From Azophilus sp963663395 (lineage in GTDB: Bacteria > Pseudomonadota > Gammaproteobacteria > Pseudomonadales > Azotimanducaceae): a DNA stretch of 64,000 bases. The translations under genes and the position numbers were made by a program. Where the stretch lies: positions 5,807,501-5,871,500 of the forward strand of contig OY760226.1 of NCBI GenBank assembly GCA_963663395.1, in the 5' to 3' direction. Positions 16,742-27,700 of this stretch are shown here, piece after piece. The first letter of the stretch is position 1. Each line of letters opens with the position of its first letter. The notes below the pieces were generated by a model. It worked only from the letters and a program-made list of their open reading frames with translations. It was not told the DNA's origin and searched no databases.

Positions 16742-19165
16742 ATGACGCCATCGGCAACTGACGCGGGGGAAGCCGCCCGCATACGCGAGCGCCTCGCACG
16801 CCTCGACATCGAGCGGGCGGAGCTTGAGCGGCGGTTGGCAGAGCTCGCGCGTCTGCGACCACCCGCGACGGAGATCGAGGAAACGGGCATCGAAATTACA
16901 AAACGTTCGCCGACGCGTGCCAAACTCGCACTCTTCCGGAGCCTCTTCGCGGGCCGGGAAGACGTGTATCCCAAGCGTTGGGAGAACGCCGCCAAGGGAA
17001 CCGCCGGCTACGCGCCGGTTTGCGCCAACGAATGGCAACGCGGCGTGTGCTACAAGCCCCGCGTGAGGTGCGGGGCCTGCCCCAACCAGGCATTCTTGCC
17101 GGTCTCGGACGAGGCCGTGGACGGCCACCTTCGCGGGCGCCACACGATTGGCGTCTATCCGATGCTGGCCGACGATACCTGCCGGTTTCTCGCGGCCGAT
17201 TTCGACAAGGCGACGTGGCGGCGCGATGCGGATGCCTATCTCGCGGCCTGCCGCGCGAGGGGGGTTCCGGCGGTGCTCGAGCGTTCGCGCTCGGGCAACG
17301 GCGCCCATGTGTGGTTGTTCTTCGAAGCGCCTGTGGCCGCATCGCTCGCGCGCCGGCTGGGCGCGCATCTTCTGACCGAAGCCATGGAGCGCAACCCTGA
17401 CATCGGGTTCGGCTCCTACGACCGGTTCTTTCCGAGCCAGGACACGCTGCCGCAGGGCGGATTCGGGAACCTCATCGCCCTGCCGCTGCAGGGCGGTCCG
17501 AGGGAGCGCGGCAACAGCGTCTTTGTCGACGCGGACTTCGAGCCCTGGCCCGACCAGTGGGCGTTTCTGTCCGGGCTTCGGCGATTGAGCACGACCGAGA
17601 TTAGAGGGCTCGTGGACGAGGCCGGCCGGCGCGGCCGCATCGTGGGGCTGCGCCTGCCGCTCGACGAAGCGGACGAGGACCCGTGGAACGCGCCGCCGTC
17701 GAGGCGCAGGTCCTTGCCCGCAATCACCGGCGCGCTGCCCGGACGCATCGGTGCGGTGCTCGGCGACCAGCTCTACGTTGAGCGTGAGGGGCTGCCGCCG
17801 GGCCTGGTCAACCGCCTCGTGCGGCTTGCCGCGTTCCAGAACCCGGCCTTCTACGCCGCGCAGGCCATGCGGCGCTCGACCTTCGGCACGCCCCGTATCG
17901 TCGCCTGCGCCGAATTGCTTTCGCACCACGTCGCACTGCCGCGCGGCTGCCTGGAAGCGATGCAGGCGCTGTTGGAAGAACTCGGCATTGGCCTCGACCT
18001 GCACGACCAGCGCTATGCGGGGCGTCCCGTGGAGACGTCGTTTCTCGGCACACTCACGCCCGAGCAGACGGCCTCAGCAGACGCCCTGCTCGCGCACGAC
18101 ACGGGCGTACTCGCGGCCACGACCGCTTTCGGCAAGACGGTGGTCGCGGCGTCGGTGCTCGCCGACCGGGGAACCAACACGCTCGTCCTGGTTCACCGCC
18201 GACAGTTGATGGATCAGTGGATTGAGCGCCTCGGGGCTTTCCTCGACCTGCCCGATTCCGACATCGGCCGGATCGGCGGTGGCCAGCGCAGGCCGACGGG
18301 TGTCGTCGATGTGGCCGTCATCCAGAGCCTGGTGGACGGCGACGCGGTCAACGATGTCGTTGCGGACTATGGGCATCTCATCGTCGACGAGTGCCATCAC
18401 CTGTCGGCGCCGACCTTCGAAAAGGTGGCGCGCCGGGCGAAGGTCAAGTACGTGCTGGGGCTGTCGGCGACGGTGACGCGAAAGGACGGCCACCACCCGA
18501 TCGTGTTCATGCAGTGCGGCCCGGTGCGGCATCGGGTGAGCGCAAAGGCCCAGGCCCGCCAGCGGCCATTCGCGCACCGGGCGCTGCTGCGCCCCACCGC
18601 ATTCCGGCTCCCCGACGGCATGGAAACGGAGCGCCCGCCGATCCAGCATGTTTACGCGGCGCTGGCCCAGGACGAAGCACGCAATCGCCTGATCTTCGAT
18701 GACGTGTTGCGCGCACTCGAAGCGGATCGTTCGCCGCTTGTGCTGACGGCCCGCCGGGACCATGCCGAGCGTCTTGCCCAACGCATCGACCGGTTCGCAC
18801 GGAACGTGCTCTTCCTGCGCGGCGGCATGGGCGCGAAGCAGCGCCGTGCGGTCACGCGGCGCCTCGCGGAGATTCCCGACGCGGAGGAACGGGTACTGAT
18901 CGCCACGGGGCGCTATATCGGCGAGGGGTTCGACGACGCGCGCCTCGACACCCTGTTTCTCGCGATGCCGGTCGCCTGGCGGGGAACGCTCGCGCAGTAC
19001 GTCGGGCGCCTGCACCGGCTGCATCCGGCCAAGCGGGAAGTGCTGGTCTACGACTACGTCGACGAGGACGTGCCCGTGCTTCAGCGCATGACGCAAAAGC
19101 GTATCCGGGGCTATCGCAACCTCGGCTATTCGGTCGAACAGGCCGATGGCGAGAACGCCCAGTGA
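16742..19165 (+). CDS. TOTE-type protein: archaeo-eukaryotic primase fused to a superfamily 2 helicase
   Basis: An 807-residue product from the ATG at 16742 (GGGGAG just upstream). Domains in order: a coiled coil (about 10-40); a cysteine cluster (C-x8-C-x6-C-x2-C, about 90-115) that may bind zinc; a primase-polymerase (AEP) domain with D153-F-D155, H189 in SGNGAHVW, and GNLIALPLQ; and a helicase domain. The helicase motifs are TTAFGKT (motif I, K465), D549-E-C-H552 (motif II), LSATVTR (motif III) and QYVGRLHRLH (motif VI, from 752). This fusion is the core of what databases call TOTE conflict systems, thought to act in defence or repair of DNA. The substrate and mode of action are not established. 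Confidence 0.85.
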   Translation: MTPSATDAGEAARIRERLARLDIERAELERRLAELARLRPPATEIEETGIEITKRSPTRAKLALFRSLFAGREDVYPKRWENAAKGTAGYAPVCANEWQRGVCYKPRVRCGACPNQAFLPVSDEAVDGHLRGRHTIGVYPMLADDTCRFLAADFDKATWRRDADAYLAACRARGVPAVLERSRSGNGAHVWLFFEAPVAASLARRLGAHLLTEAMERNPDIGFGSYDRFFPSQDTLPQGGFGNLIALPLQGGPRERGNSVFVDADFEPWPDQWAFLSGLRRLSTTEIRGLVDEAGRRGRIVGLRLPLDEADEDPWNAPPSRRRSLPAITGALPGRIGAVLGDQLYVEREGLPPGLVNRLVRLAAFQNPAFYAAQAMRRSTFGTPRIVACAELLSHHVALPRGCLEAMQALLEELGIGLDLHDQRYAGRPVETSFLGTLTPEQTASADALLAHDTGVLAATTAFGKTVVAASVLADRGTNTLVLVHRRQLMDQWIERLGAFLDLPDSDIGRIGGGQRRPTGVVDVAVIQSLVDGDAVNDVVADYGHLIVDECHHLSAPTFEKVARRAKVKYVLGLSATVTRKDGHHPIVFMQCGPVRHRVSAKAQARQRPFAHRALLRPTAFRLPDGMETERPPIQHVYAALAQDEARNRLIFDDVLRALEADRSPLVLTARRDHAERLAQRIDRFARNVLFLRGGMGAKQRRAVTRRLAEIPDAEERVLIATGRYIGEGFDDARLDTLFLAMPVAWRGTLAQYVGRLHRLHPAKREVLVYDYVDEDVPVLQRMTQKRIRGYRNLGYSVEQADGENAQ

Positions 19166-19422
19166 TCGCGGAGACTGGCAAGTCTTGCGCATCGGTCGAG
19201 CCGATGCAATCGCGCGTGCGGCGCGACCGGGTCTCCCTAACGCCGACCGGCATTCCCGGCGGGGCCGGACCGGACTCGACCCAAAGGTACAGTCTGGCCC
19301 GGCTGCAAGGCCGCCTAAGCCTGTATGGACATTGCTTTGCTGTCATACTCCGGGTCAAAGCCGTGCCCCACGGGGCCGCATTGGCTCAATGGAGGCGGCG
19401 AGACGGTCAGGCCAGGAAATCG

Positions 19423-22400
19423 ATGCCAACTTCTATCCCAGCCCGACGCATTCTCATCGGACTGATCTGTTGTGTCTGCACAGTGGTCGGGTCGACGTTG
19501 GAAGCCGGCACTGCCGTACCGAAAGAGATTCACCACCAAGCCCTTGATCACGATGCCTACGAGCGTCAACGCCGCGATGCCCATGCTCGCCTTGCGGCTA
19601 CCGGGCTGAACACGATGGACGCGTCGACGCCGTCTCCGCCGACCACCTACTACAGTCATTCGCAAATCCAGCCTCGATCGACTTGGGCAAAGACGGAATT
19701 TCAAACCAGTGCCAACAGGAATGCGGCCGGCACCCGTTCCGTCCCCTGGTTTCCTGCTGCCGGAGGCAGCACTCGGCAGGGCTTCGTTCGGGTGATCAAC
19801 CGCACGGATCGTGCGGGAGAGATCGCGATCCGCGCGTTCGACGACACGGATCGGGTCTACGATCCACTGGGGTTGTCCATCGGGGCCGGTGAGACGGTCC
19901 ATTTCAATTCCGACGACCTGGAGTCGGGCAATTCGGCGAAAGGTCTCAGCGGGGGTACCGGTGCCGGTGTGGGCGACTGGCGGCTGCAAATTTCGAGTGA
20001 CCTCGACATCGAGGTGCTTGCCTATATCCGGACGGAGGACGGTTTCCTGACGGCCATGCACGACCTCGTACCCAATTCGGGTGGGCAGTACCGGGTTGCG
20101 ACGTTCAACCCGGCGAGCAATACGCAGCAGCAGAGCCTGCTGAGACTGACAAATCGGGGCGACGAGGATGCCTCGCTGACAGTGACGGGCATCGACGATT
20201 CCGGCGAGTCTCCCGGCGGCACTGTAGACGTTACGGTCCCCGCCGGTGGGTCCATGACGTTGAGCGCGGCGCAGTTGGAGACGGGTGGCGAGGGCTTAAC
20301 GGGCGCATTGGGCAACGGCGTCGGCAAATGGCAGTTGGTCGTGAAATCCGATGAACCCATTGCAGTGATGAACCTGCTGTTGAGCCCTACCGGGCATCTG
20401 ACCAACCTTTCAACGACTCCGAGCCGTGCGTCGGGAGCCGTAACCACGCAGACGGCGGAGGAGGCGTTCGGCATGCACATTTCCCCGATCGTGCAATCCA
20501 AGTGCATCAACTGTCATGTCAACGGCGGCGCCTCCGGGCACACGCGGTTGGTGTTCGTGCCCGACTCGCAGGTTGATCACATGACGCACAACCTGGCCGT
20601 ATTTCGTCAATTCGTTGAGTCCGTCGATGAGGCGGCGGCGCTGATCCTGAACAAGATCCAGGGATTGGCCCACGGCGGCGGCATCCAGGTCGCAGCGGAC
20701 AGCGAGGAATTCGCAAACATGCGCTCATTCCTCGGCCTGCTCGGCGGTGGCATGGATGCCCTCGGCCTGCCTTTTGGGGCCACGGAACTGTTCGATTCCG
20801 TCCGCATGGAGTCCGCGCGCCGCACCCTGTATCGCGCCGCGCTGATCCTGGCCGGCCGGCCCCCGACGCCGGAAGAGCTTGCGCCGTTCCCGGGCGGCAC
20901 CCCGAAGCAGCTCTGGGACGCACTCCGCGGAGTGATGACCGGGCCCGCCTTCCACGCTTTCCTGATCCGCGGCGCCAACGACCGCTTGCTGGTCGAATCC
21001 CTCAGTAGCAGGGACATACTCGCCGACGGCCATGTAGGTGTCATCTCCGACGGCGACGGCGCTCGTTTCCCGGGATACCAGGCGGAACTCGAGCGGCTTG
21101 GAGGGATTGAACGTCCCTCGGCAAGTTTGTATCCCGACGCGTACTACCGGTTCCAGCATGCCTCCCGCTACGGCGCGGTGCAGGCGCCCCTTGAGCTGAT
21201 CGCACACGTCGTCGAGAATGACCGGCCCTACACCGAAATTCTCACCGCAGACTACATCATGGCCAATGGCGCCACCGCGAAAGCCTATGGCGACCCGGTG
21301 GCGTTCGACGACCCGGGCGACCCCTTCGAATTCCGGCCCGCGCGTTTCCGCAATTACCGGCGTCCGGGCATGACAATGGATGATTATCCCCACGCAGGGA
21401 TCCTCAACACCACGAGCTTTCTGGTTCGCTACCCGACAACGCCTACGAATCGAAACCGGGCGCGCTCACGTTGGGCGTACTACCATTTCCTGGGCTTCGA
21501 CATCCAGAACGCGGCGCCAACCGTTACAGATGCCGGCGCGCTTTTCGACACCCGCAACCCGACGATGCACAACCCGGCCTGCACGGTCTGTCACGTTCCC
21601 CTCGATCCGGCGGCGGGGGCGTTCCAGAACTACTCGGAGACAGGGTTTTACCGCGCCACAGCCCGCGGTGAACACGCACTGGACCCGGTGTACGCGTTTC
21701 CCTCGTCCGGTGTTGAACGCCATCGAATCGAGCCTGCCGGGTCTGGAGAGCGAACCGTGATCGTGGCGCACGCCGTACCGATGACCAGGGACAGCTATGT
21801 CGTTCTTCGAGCGAGGGAGTTCAATGACGATCAGGATTCCGACACGATAGCAACGATTGTTGTCGGAGACGTCTCGCTGCGCGATCACGATACGGGTGAG
21901 CGGTACGCAGTCGATCTAGGGCGAGCCGACCGCAATCGGCGAACTCTTGAGGAAACAGGCGAAACGGTCGTGTACATGCGGACCAACAATTACGCGCGCG
22001 TTCCGGTCGATATCCCGGCCGATGCGCGTTACGACATCATCGCCGAGGTCTGGGCGGAGGATACGGGGGAGACCGGTGAATTCGCGGTGACCGCCGGCCT
22101 TTTCCGGGAAGGAGACACCTGGTACCGCGACATGAGGGAGCCGGGATTCGAAGGCGGTGTTGCTCCCGATGCGGATGCCAGTTTGCAATGGCTCGCCCGA
22201 AAGATGGCATCGGACCCACGGTTCGCCGAGGGTACGGTCAAGTTCTGGTGGCCGGCCATCATGGGTAAAGAGGTTGAGCTTCCACCGACCGCGGGCGACC
22301 CGGATTTCGACGCCCGTTCGATCGCGGCGTCGGTCCAGGCGGCCGAGGTGGCGCGCCTGGCGCGCGGGTTCCGACGCGGATTCCATGCGGAAAGTAAGCC

Positions 22401-23226
22401 GTACAATTTCAAGGACTTGCTCGCCGCCATGGTCTTGTCGCCCTGGTTTCGCGCCGAGCGGAATCTGGACGACGATCGCCTCCGTGAGGCGGCGCTTCGC
22501 GATGTCGGTGCCCGGCGCCTCCTGACGCCGGCCGAACTTGCAAACAAGACGGCCTCCGTCACGGGCTATCAGTGGGGGCGGCGGATCGGTCCAATCTACT
22601 ATGACTTCGACCCGATTACCGAGACGAGCGCGCTCACGCGGGAATACAAACTCCTCTACGGCGGAATGGACTCGAAGACGCAGCATGTGCGAAGCCGGGA
22701 ACTGACGGCGACGATGGCGGCGGTTGCCAAGGTACACGCCATCCGCTCGAGCTGCCCCACCGTTCTGCGCGAATTCTATCTGCTGCCCATGGAACGCCGT
22801 CGGCTGTTTGCCGGTTTTGACCTCGGTACCACGCCGCATACGGCAGCCGGTGCGAGTTCGATCAGGGACAGGCTCGCCAAACTGCAAGAAAAACTGTTCG
22901 GCATCGACACAGGGCCGGAGTCCGAAGACGTAGACACGGCCTTCGAACTGTTCGTGGACACGCTCGAACGCAAGCGTGCGGAAGAACCGGACAACACGGC
23001 CTTTCGGGACGGTAACCGCTGCGACACTGATTCGGACATCCTCCTGCTCGACGGTGTGGTGGACCCGCCGTTTGTCGTGATCGATGGCGAGTACCCGCCC
23101 CAATACGTACAGAACGACCCGGACGGCCTGCTCGACCGAACCTACGAGGACCCGGACCATCTGGCCCGGACCTGGGTGGTTGTCCTCGCCTACCTCATGA
23201 TGGATTACCGATACCTGTACCTGTGA
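19423..23226 (+). CDS. Large exported di-heme protein, planctomycete-cytochrome (DUF1549/DUF1588)-like
   Basis: 1267 residues. The ATG at 19423 follows AGGAAA, and the frame is open upstream without a signal. It has a Sec signal (RRILIGLICCVCTVVGS). Residues about 115-335 are a tandem repeat of two beta-rich halves, shared with the metalloprotease at 24.8-28.9 kb. Two heme c sites follow, CINCH at 361-365 and CTVCH at 720-724. Between them are blocks recalling the DUF1549 family (RRTLYRAALILAGRPPTPEE) and the DUF1588 family (GILNTTSFLVRYPTTPTNRN). A periplasmic or surface electron-transfer enzyme is likely, but the substrate is unknown. The stop overlaps the start of the DUF1501 gene by 4 bp (GTGA), so the two are translated together. 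Confidence 0.8.
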   Translation: MPTSIPARRILIGLICCVCTVVGSTLEAGTAVPKEIHHQALDHDAYERQRRDAHARLAATGLNTMDASTPSPPTTYYSHSQIQPRSTWAKTEFQTSANRNAAGTRSVPWFPAAGGSTRQGFVRVINRTDRAGEIAIRAFDDTDRVYDPLGLSIGAGETVHFNSDDLESGNSAKGLSGGTGAGVGDWRLQISSDLDIEVLAYIRTEDGFLTAMHDLVPNSGGQYRVATFNPASNTQQQSLLRLTNRGDEDASLTVTGIDDSGESPGGTVDVTVPAGGSMTLSAAQLETGGEGLTGALGNGVGKWQLVVKSDEPIAVMNLLLSPTGHLTNLSTTPSRASGAVTTQTAEEAFGMHISPIVQSKCINCHVNGGASGHTRLVFVPDSQVDHMTHNLAVFRQFVESVDEAAALILNKIQGLAHGGGIQVAADSEEFANMRSFLGLLGGGMDALGLPFGATELFDSVRMESARRTLYRAALILAGRPPTPEELAPFPGGTPKQLWDALRGVMTGPAFHAFLIRGANDRLLVESLSSRDILADGHVGVISDGDGARFPGYQAELERLGGIERPSASLYPDAYYRFQHASRYGAVQAPLELIAHVVENDRPYTEILTADYIMANGATAKAYGDPVAFDDPGDPFEFRPARFRNYRRPGMTMDDYPHAGILNTTSFLVRYPTTPTNRNRARSRWAYYHFLGFDIQNAAPTVTDAGALFDTRNPTMHNPACTVCHVPLDPAAGAFQNYSETGFYRATARGEHALDPVYAFPSSGVERHRIEPAGSGERTVIVAHAVPMTRDSYVVLRAREFNDDQDSDTIATIVVGDVSLRDHDTGERYAVDLGRADRNRRTLEETGETVVYMRTNNYARVPVDIPADARYDIIAEVWAEDTGETGEFAVTAGLFREGDTWYRDMREPGFEGGVAPDADASLQWLARKMASDPRFAEGTVKFWWPAIMGKEVELPPTAGDPDFDARSIAASVQAAEVARLARGFRRGFHAESKPYNFKDLLAAMVLSPWFRAERNLDDDRLREAALRDVGARRLLTPAELANKTASVTGYQWGRRIGPIYYDFDPITETSALTREYKLLYGGMDSKTQHVRSRELTATMAAVAKVHAIRSSCPTVLREFYLLPMERRRLFAGFDLGTTPHTAAGASSIRDRLAKLQEKLFGIDTGPESEDVDTAFELFVDTLERKRAEEPDNTAFRDGNRCDTDSDILLLDGVVDPPFVVIDGEYPPQYVQNDPDGLLDRTYEDPDHLARTWVVVLAYLMMDYRYLYL

Positions 23227-24473
23227 AGACCGGGAGGCGCAACTTCGTCAGGGGCATGATCGGCGCGGGTGCGGGCGCCATGATGGGCCTGCACCTGCCG
23301 GTCGCCATGGGCGGCAACTACCGCGACTACTCGGGCAAGCTGCTTGTCTCGGTCCAGGCTCGTGGGGGCTGGGATCCGACCTGCTTTTGCGACCCTAAAA
23401 CAAACACTCCGGGCGAGCCCATCATCAACCACTGGGCGGAGACCGATGAAGTCCGCCAGGCCGGCAACGTTCCCTATGCGCCCTTCGCGCAAAACGAGAT
23501 GTTCTTCACCAGGCATCACGCACGGATGCTGGTCATCAACGGTATCGACATGCAGACCAATGCCCACGATATCGGGACCGTACACAACTGGACAGGCCGA
23601 AGCTCGGAGGCGTTTCCGACACTTTCAGCGCTTCACGCGGCCCACAATGCACCCGGTGCCGAACTGGCCTGCCTGAGTTTCGGTGCGTACACCCGGGGTG
23701 CCGCTCTGTTGCCCATTTCGGCTTACGGTGCCGAGGGCATCTCCGAAACGCGCCAATTGGAGGCCATCGCCGAACCGGCTCGAGGCGGCTACCTGCACGA
23801 AGAAGACTGGGGGAACATCCAGCACTACCACAGGAGGACAACAGCGCGTCTGCTCGCCAAGGAGAATCTCGTGCCCGCAACGACGCGTACGCGTGCTGTC
23901 TTCGAGTCGGCGGTTGCGGGGGAGGGCGGTCTGGCGGACTTTGTGGTCGAACTGAAGCGCATCGGTTCCGTCGATCCCTGGGCCGCAGCCATTGCCGCAT
24001 TCAAAACCGGGGTGTCCGTGAGCGTGGACCTGCCCTACGGCAGCTTCGACACCCACTCGAACAACGACGAACGGCAGGCACCGGGGCTCGCCGGGCTTGC
24101 GACACGGATCGACCAACTGTGGCAGTCTGCGGAGGAACACGGTTTTGCCGAGCGCCTGGTCGTGGTAATCGGATCGGAGTTCAGCCGAACCAACTACTAC
24201 AACAGCGACGACGGCAAGGACCACTGGCCAATCGGCAGCCTCGTGATCATGGAAGAGAATCAGCCCTGGACCGATCGTGTCGTCGCCGGGACCGATGAAT
24301 TGCACTTTGCCCGCCCCGTCAACCCCCGTACGCTCGACCCGGATCCAGCCGGCGACATCATCTACCCCAACCAGGTTCACAAGGCGCTACGCCGCCACCT
24401 TGGACTGGAGGACGCGCTGGGCGCTCGACTCTATCCCTTCCGAGGTGTGGCGGACTTGCCTTTTTTTGGCTGA
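23223..24473 (+). CDS. DUF1501 family protein, Tat-exported
   Basis: 416 residues. The N-terminus GRRNFVRGMIGAGAGAMM (from R5-R6) is a twin-arginine signal, so the protein is folded, probably with bound metal, before export. It carries DUF1501 marks: an opening KLLVSVQARGGWDPTCFCDP, PYGSFDTHSNNDERQ, VVVIGSEFSRTNYYN and a DGKDHWPIGS block. DUF1501 belongs to the alkaline-phosphatase/sulfatase superfamily. DUF1501 genes usually sit next to DUF1549/1588/1800-type genes, as here. The GTG start overlaps the upstream stop by 4 bp. The biochemical role of the pair is not known. Confidence 0.88.
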   Translation: MKTGRRNFVRGMIGAGAGAMMGLHLPVAMGGNYRDYSGKLLVSVQARGGWDPTCFCDPKTNTPGEPIINHWAETDEVRQAGNVPYAPFAQNEMFFTRHHARMLVINGIDMQTNAHDIGTVHNWTGRSSEAFPTLSALHAAHNAPGAELACLSFGAYTRGAALLPISAYGAEGISETRQLEAIAEPARGGYLHEEDWGNIQHYHRRTTARLLAKENLVPATTRTRAVFESAVAGEGGLADFVVELKRIGSVDPWAAAIAAFKTGVSVSVDLPYGSFDTHSNNDERQAPGLAGLATRIDQLWQSAEEHGFAERLVVVIGSEFSRTNYYNSDDGKDHWPIGSLVIMEENQPWTDRVVAGTDELHFARPVNPRTLDPDPAGDIIYPNQVHKALRRHLGLEDALGARLYPFRGVADLPFFG

Positions 24474-24767
24474 CTGGGGAACGGGATCGGACCATTGGAA
24501 TACACAAGGCGACAGCGAATTCAGAGTTCGCTGCGACACCGACGATCTCCGAACGCGAATCTCTGGTCTGGTCCTCTTGCTTGCAACACGACGGGCCAAC
24601 TGGATGCGTAACTTCTTGCAGCGCAATCAGTAAACCATTCAGTTCGCCCTTGAAATACGCGATCAAATTCCGTTGAATAAATGGGTTGATGGAGGTAACG
24701 CGGAACGCAAGTTTCGATTGTCAATGGTCAAGTCCTCGTGCCTGACAATTGACGTTGTTTCCTGCCT

Positions 24768-27700
24768 CTATTGACCTTGTCTCGTGGGCGCGGTCGACAG
24801 GTTCGTGAGCCTGCTGCCGGGGCTTTCCATCAGGCCCATCACCGCGATCGGTTCTGCCGACGTTATCCGCAATCGCCACTTTCCGTGGCCGTCGCCGATT
24901 GTGCCGGACACACCCTCCGCCCCCCTCTCCAGATCCCATGCCGAAAGCAGCTTCGCTCCCTGGGCAGGAATCGTCACCCGCACTTTCCCCGACAGTGCGC
25001 CCGCATCGTCGACGCCCCGGATTTCGACCTCCGCCACTTCGTTCCCGAGATTGATCAAGCGCAGATAGCTCTTCTGCGTGCTGTTGCTCGCCGGATTGAA
25101 CAAAGCAACGTGATGGCCGTCCATCGTCGTTGGAACTGCATCGTGCATGGCGCTCAGGAATCCGTCGTCGGTGCGGATATAGGTGAGTGCCTCAACATTG
25201 AGGCTGCTTTCGAACTCCAGCCGCCAATACCCGCCCTCACCCGATCCAATTCCGTCGACCAGACCCTTGTCGTCGTTACCCTGCTCGAGATCCGACGAGT
25301 TGAAGTGGACCGCTTGGCCGGCGTTGAGGAACAGCGTGACCGGCTCGCGCGCCGTTCCTATGTCGTCTATGGCCCGTATCGATACTTCGCCGCCGGTATC
25401 GGAACGGTTGATCACGCGAACGACTCCGGTCCGCCCCGGGTGGGAAGCGGCCGGTAGCAGTAGCACCCTCAGTGCGTCCGGCGTTACCGCAATCACGCTG
25501 ACGGAAAAGCGGGCCGTTCGTTCCGTGCCCCCGTCGCCTGTGGCCGTGACCGTGATGACAGCTTCACCGCTCTCGCCGCCCGCCGGCGCGATGATCAGGG
25601 TCCCGCCCATGATCGACACCGTCACGAGCGATGGATCGCTCGACCGGGCGGAGACAGCGGAATAGCTGGCGTCGGGGCCGTCGAACAGCGACGGCAGGTC
25701 AAGCAGGATACGGTCGCCTTCCAGCGTTTGGTCGGGTATCCCGAACAGCAGGAGGGGTTCGCCCGCTGCCGTTTGCAAACCGGCGAAGCAGGGCCGGGGG
25801 TTGAAATTGGAACCGCACTGCTCATCGAGGCCCCCGGTTGCCTTGTCGATTGAGACCGTGACCGGTCCCATCGACGAATTCACGGTAACGGCGGCGTCCG
25901 ACGTGCCACCGGCCCTGATCATGGCACGGGCTGTGGTCGGCGCCGTGCCGCCCTGCCCGCCGGAGACCTCCAGATCCGCCACGATGTCGAACGGCGCACC
26001 TTCTTCAACGGCTGCCGCGACGGAGGCCGGACCCGCCGCCACGGGAGCGTCGTCAACACGTGTGAGGCCCACATGCAGGGGAAACGGTGCGCCGGGATTG
26101 TCCGCCAGATTCACTTCCGCCAGGTTCGTCATTCCGCTAAAGAGTCCCTTCGGCAATCCCTCGATTCGATTGCCGCTCAGCAACAGGTTGTCCATGCGGG
26201 TCATTCCCTTGAGCGGCTCGAGGTCGGAGACCTTGTTGTTGCGCAGGTCGAGGGTGCTCAAAAGATCGAGACGGGCCAGCGGGGAGATGTCGGAAATCTC
26301 GTTATCGTTGAGATACAGGAGATACAGCTGGTTCAATTCCGCCAGCGGGGATAGGTCGGCAATCTTGTTGCCTGAAAGCGAGATGGTCGGGGAAATCAGC
26401 CAGCCGGACGGCGGCCCCTCGCCGCCCTGCACCAGCCGCCTCGTCTGGTTGGCCAGTGCTGAGATGTCGGAAATCTCGTTGTCGTTTAGCCAGATACTTG
26501 CCAACCCATCCAGTGCCCGCAGCGGCGAGAGATCCGAGATCGCGTTGTTTGGGGCTGTTAGGTCAAAGAATGCCTCGCTCAACATGCTCAGTGGCCCAAG
26601 ATCGGAGATCAAGTTGTCACCGACGGACAGGCTTTCCAGCGCCTCCAGATCGCTCAGCGGTGACAGGTCCGATACCCGGTTGTTTCCGATGTCCACGTGG
26701 CGTAGAGCGGTCATTCCGACCAGGGGTGAAATGTCAGATATGTCGTTATAGGAAAGCTCGAGCCACTCCACGGACTTCAGGCCGGCCAACGGCCTCAAGT
26801 CGCTGATGCGTCCGGAATTGATCTGCAATTGGATCAGTCCCGTGAGCTGGGCCACTGGAGAGTAATCCCCGATCGGGTTGGCGCCGAGGCCTATGCCCTT
26901 CAAACCGGTGAGGGTGGTCAGTGGGGTAATGTCGGTTATTTCATTGCCAGCGAGCCACAGCGCTTGCAGTTTGACCAGCTTTGACAGCGGTTCCAGATCC
27001 GATATCGAGTTGAACTGCAAGTCCAGATACTCGAGATCGCGCAGATTGGCCAGGGGTGCGATGTCGGAAATGTCGTTGGAGCGGAGCTCCAGCCTAGTCA
27101 ACGCCATGCCGTCGAAATCGCCCCTCGATATCCCGGTATCCTGACGGACAACCTCAAGGTAACTGACGCCCACCAGATCGAACGGTGTCACCGAGGCACA
27201 GTCGCTGTGGCCGGTTGCCGTGACGATGGCCTCGCGAATCGCCGGCGTTCGCCCGCAGACCGCAACAGGCGGCTCGCTGCCTTGCTGCCGGATGAGAACC
27301 ACTTCCCCCTCCAGATACACGACGCCGGTTCGCGCGAACTCGCCGGCTTCCGAAAATTCCACCGCCACCGCGCCTTGGCCCTGCCGCCGGCTGTCGTCAT
27401 CGATGGACAGGAAGTCATCGAGTGCGCGGGGGCTCCAGGAACAGCCGGCGGCTGTGTCGACGCTCAGTTGTACGCGGCCTGCCTCCGCCGGAACGACGAC
27501 CGCTCCGTCTGCCGGATCGAAAGCGTGTTCGGTTGACGAGATCGAATAAGAGCAACGGGTCCGCGCCAGACGCCGGCTGGCGAATTCCGCCTTTCGCTCC
27601 TCGATGGCACGGACGCCGTCCGCGGGCCCATCGACTCCGACACCAGCATCTCCGGGTATCCCCATCGGGTCGCCATCGTCGTCGGGATAGACGTTTTCGG

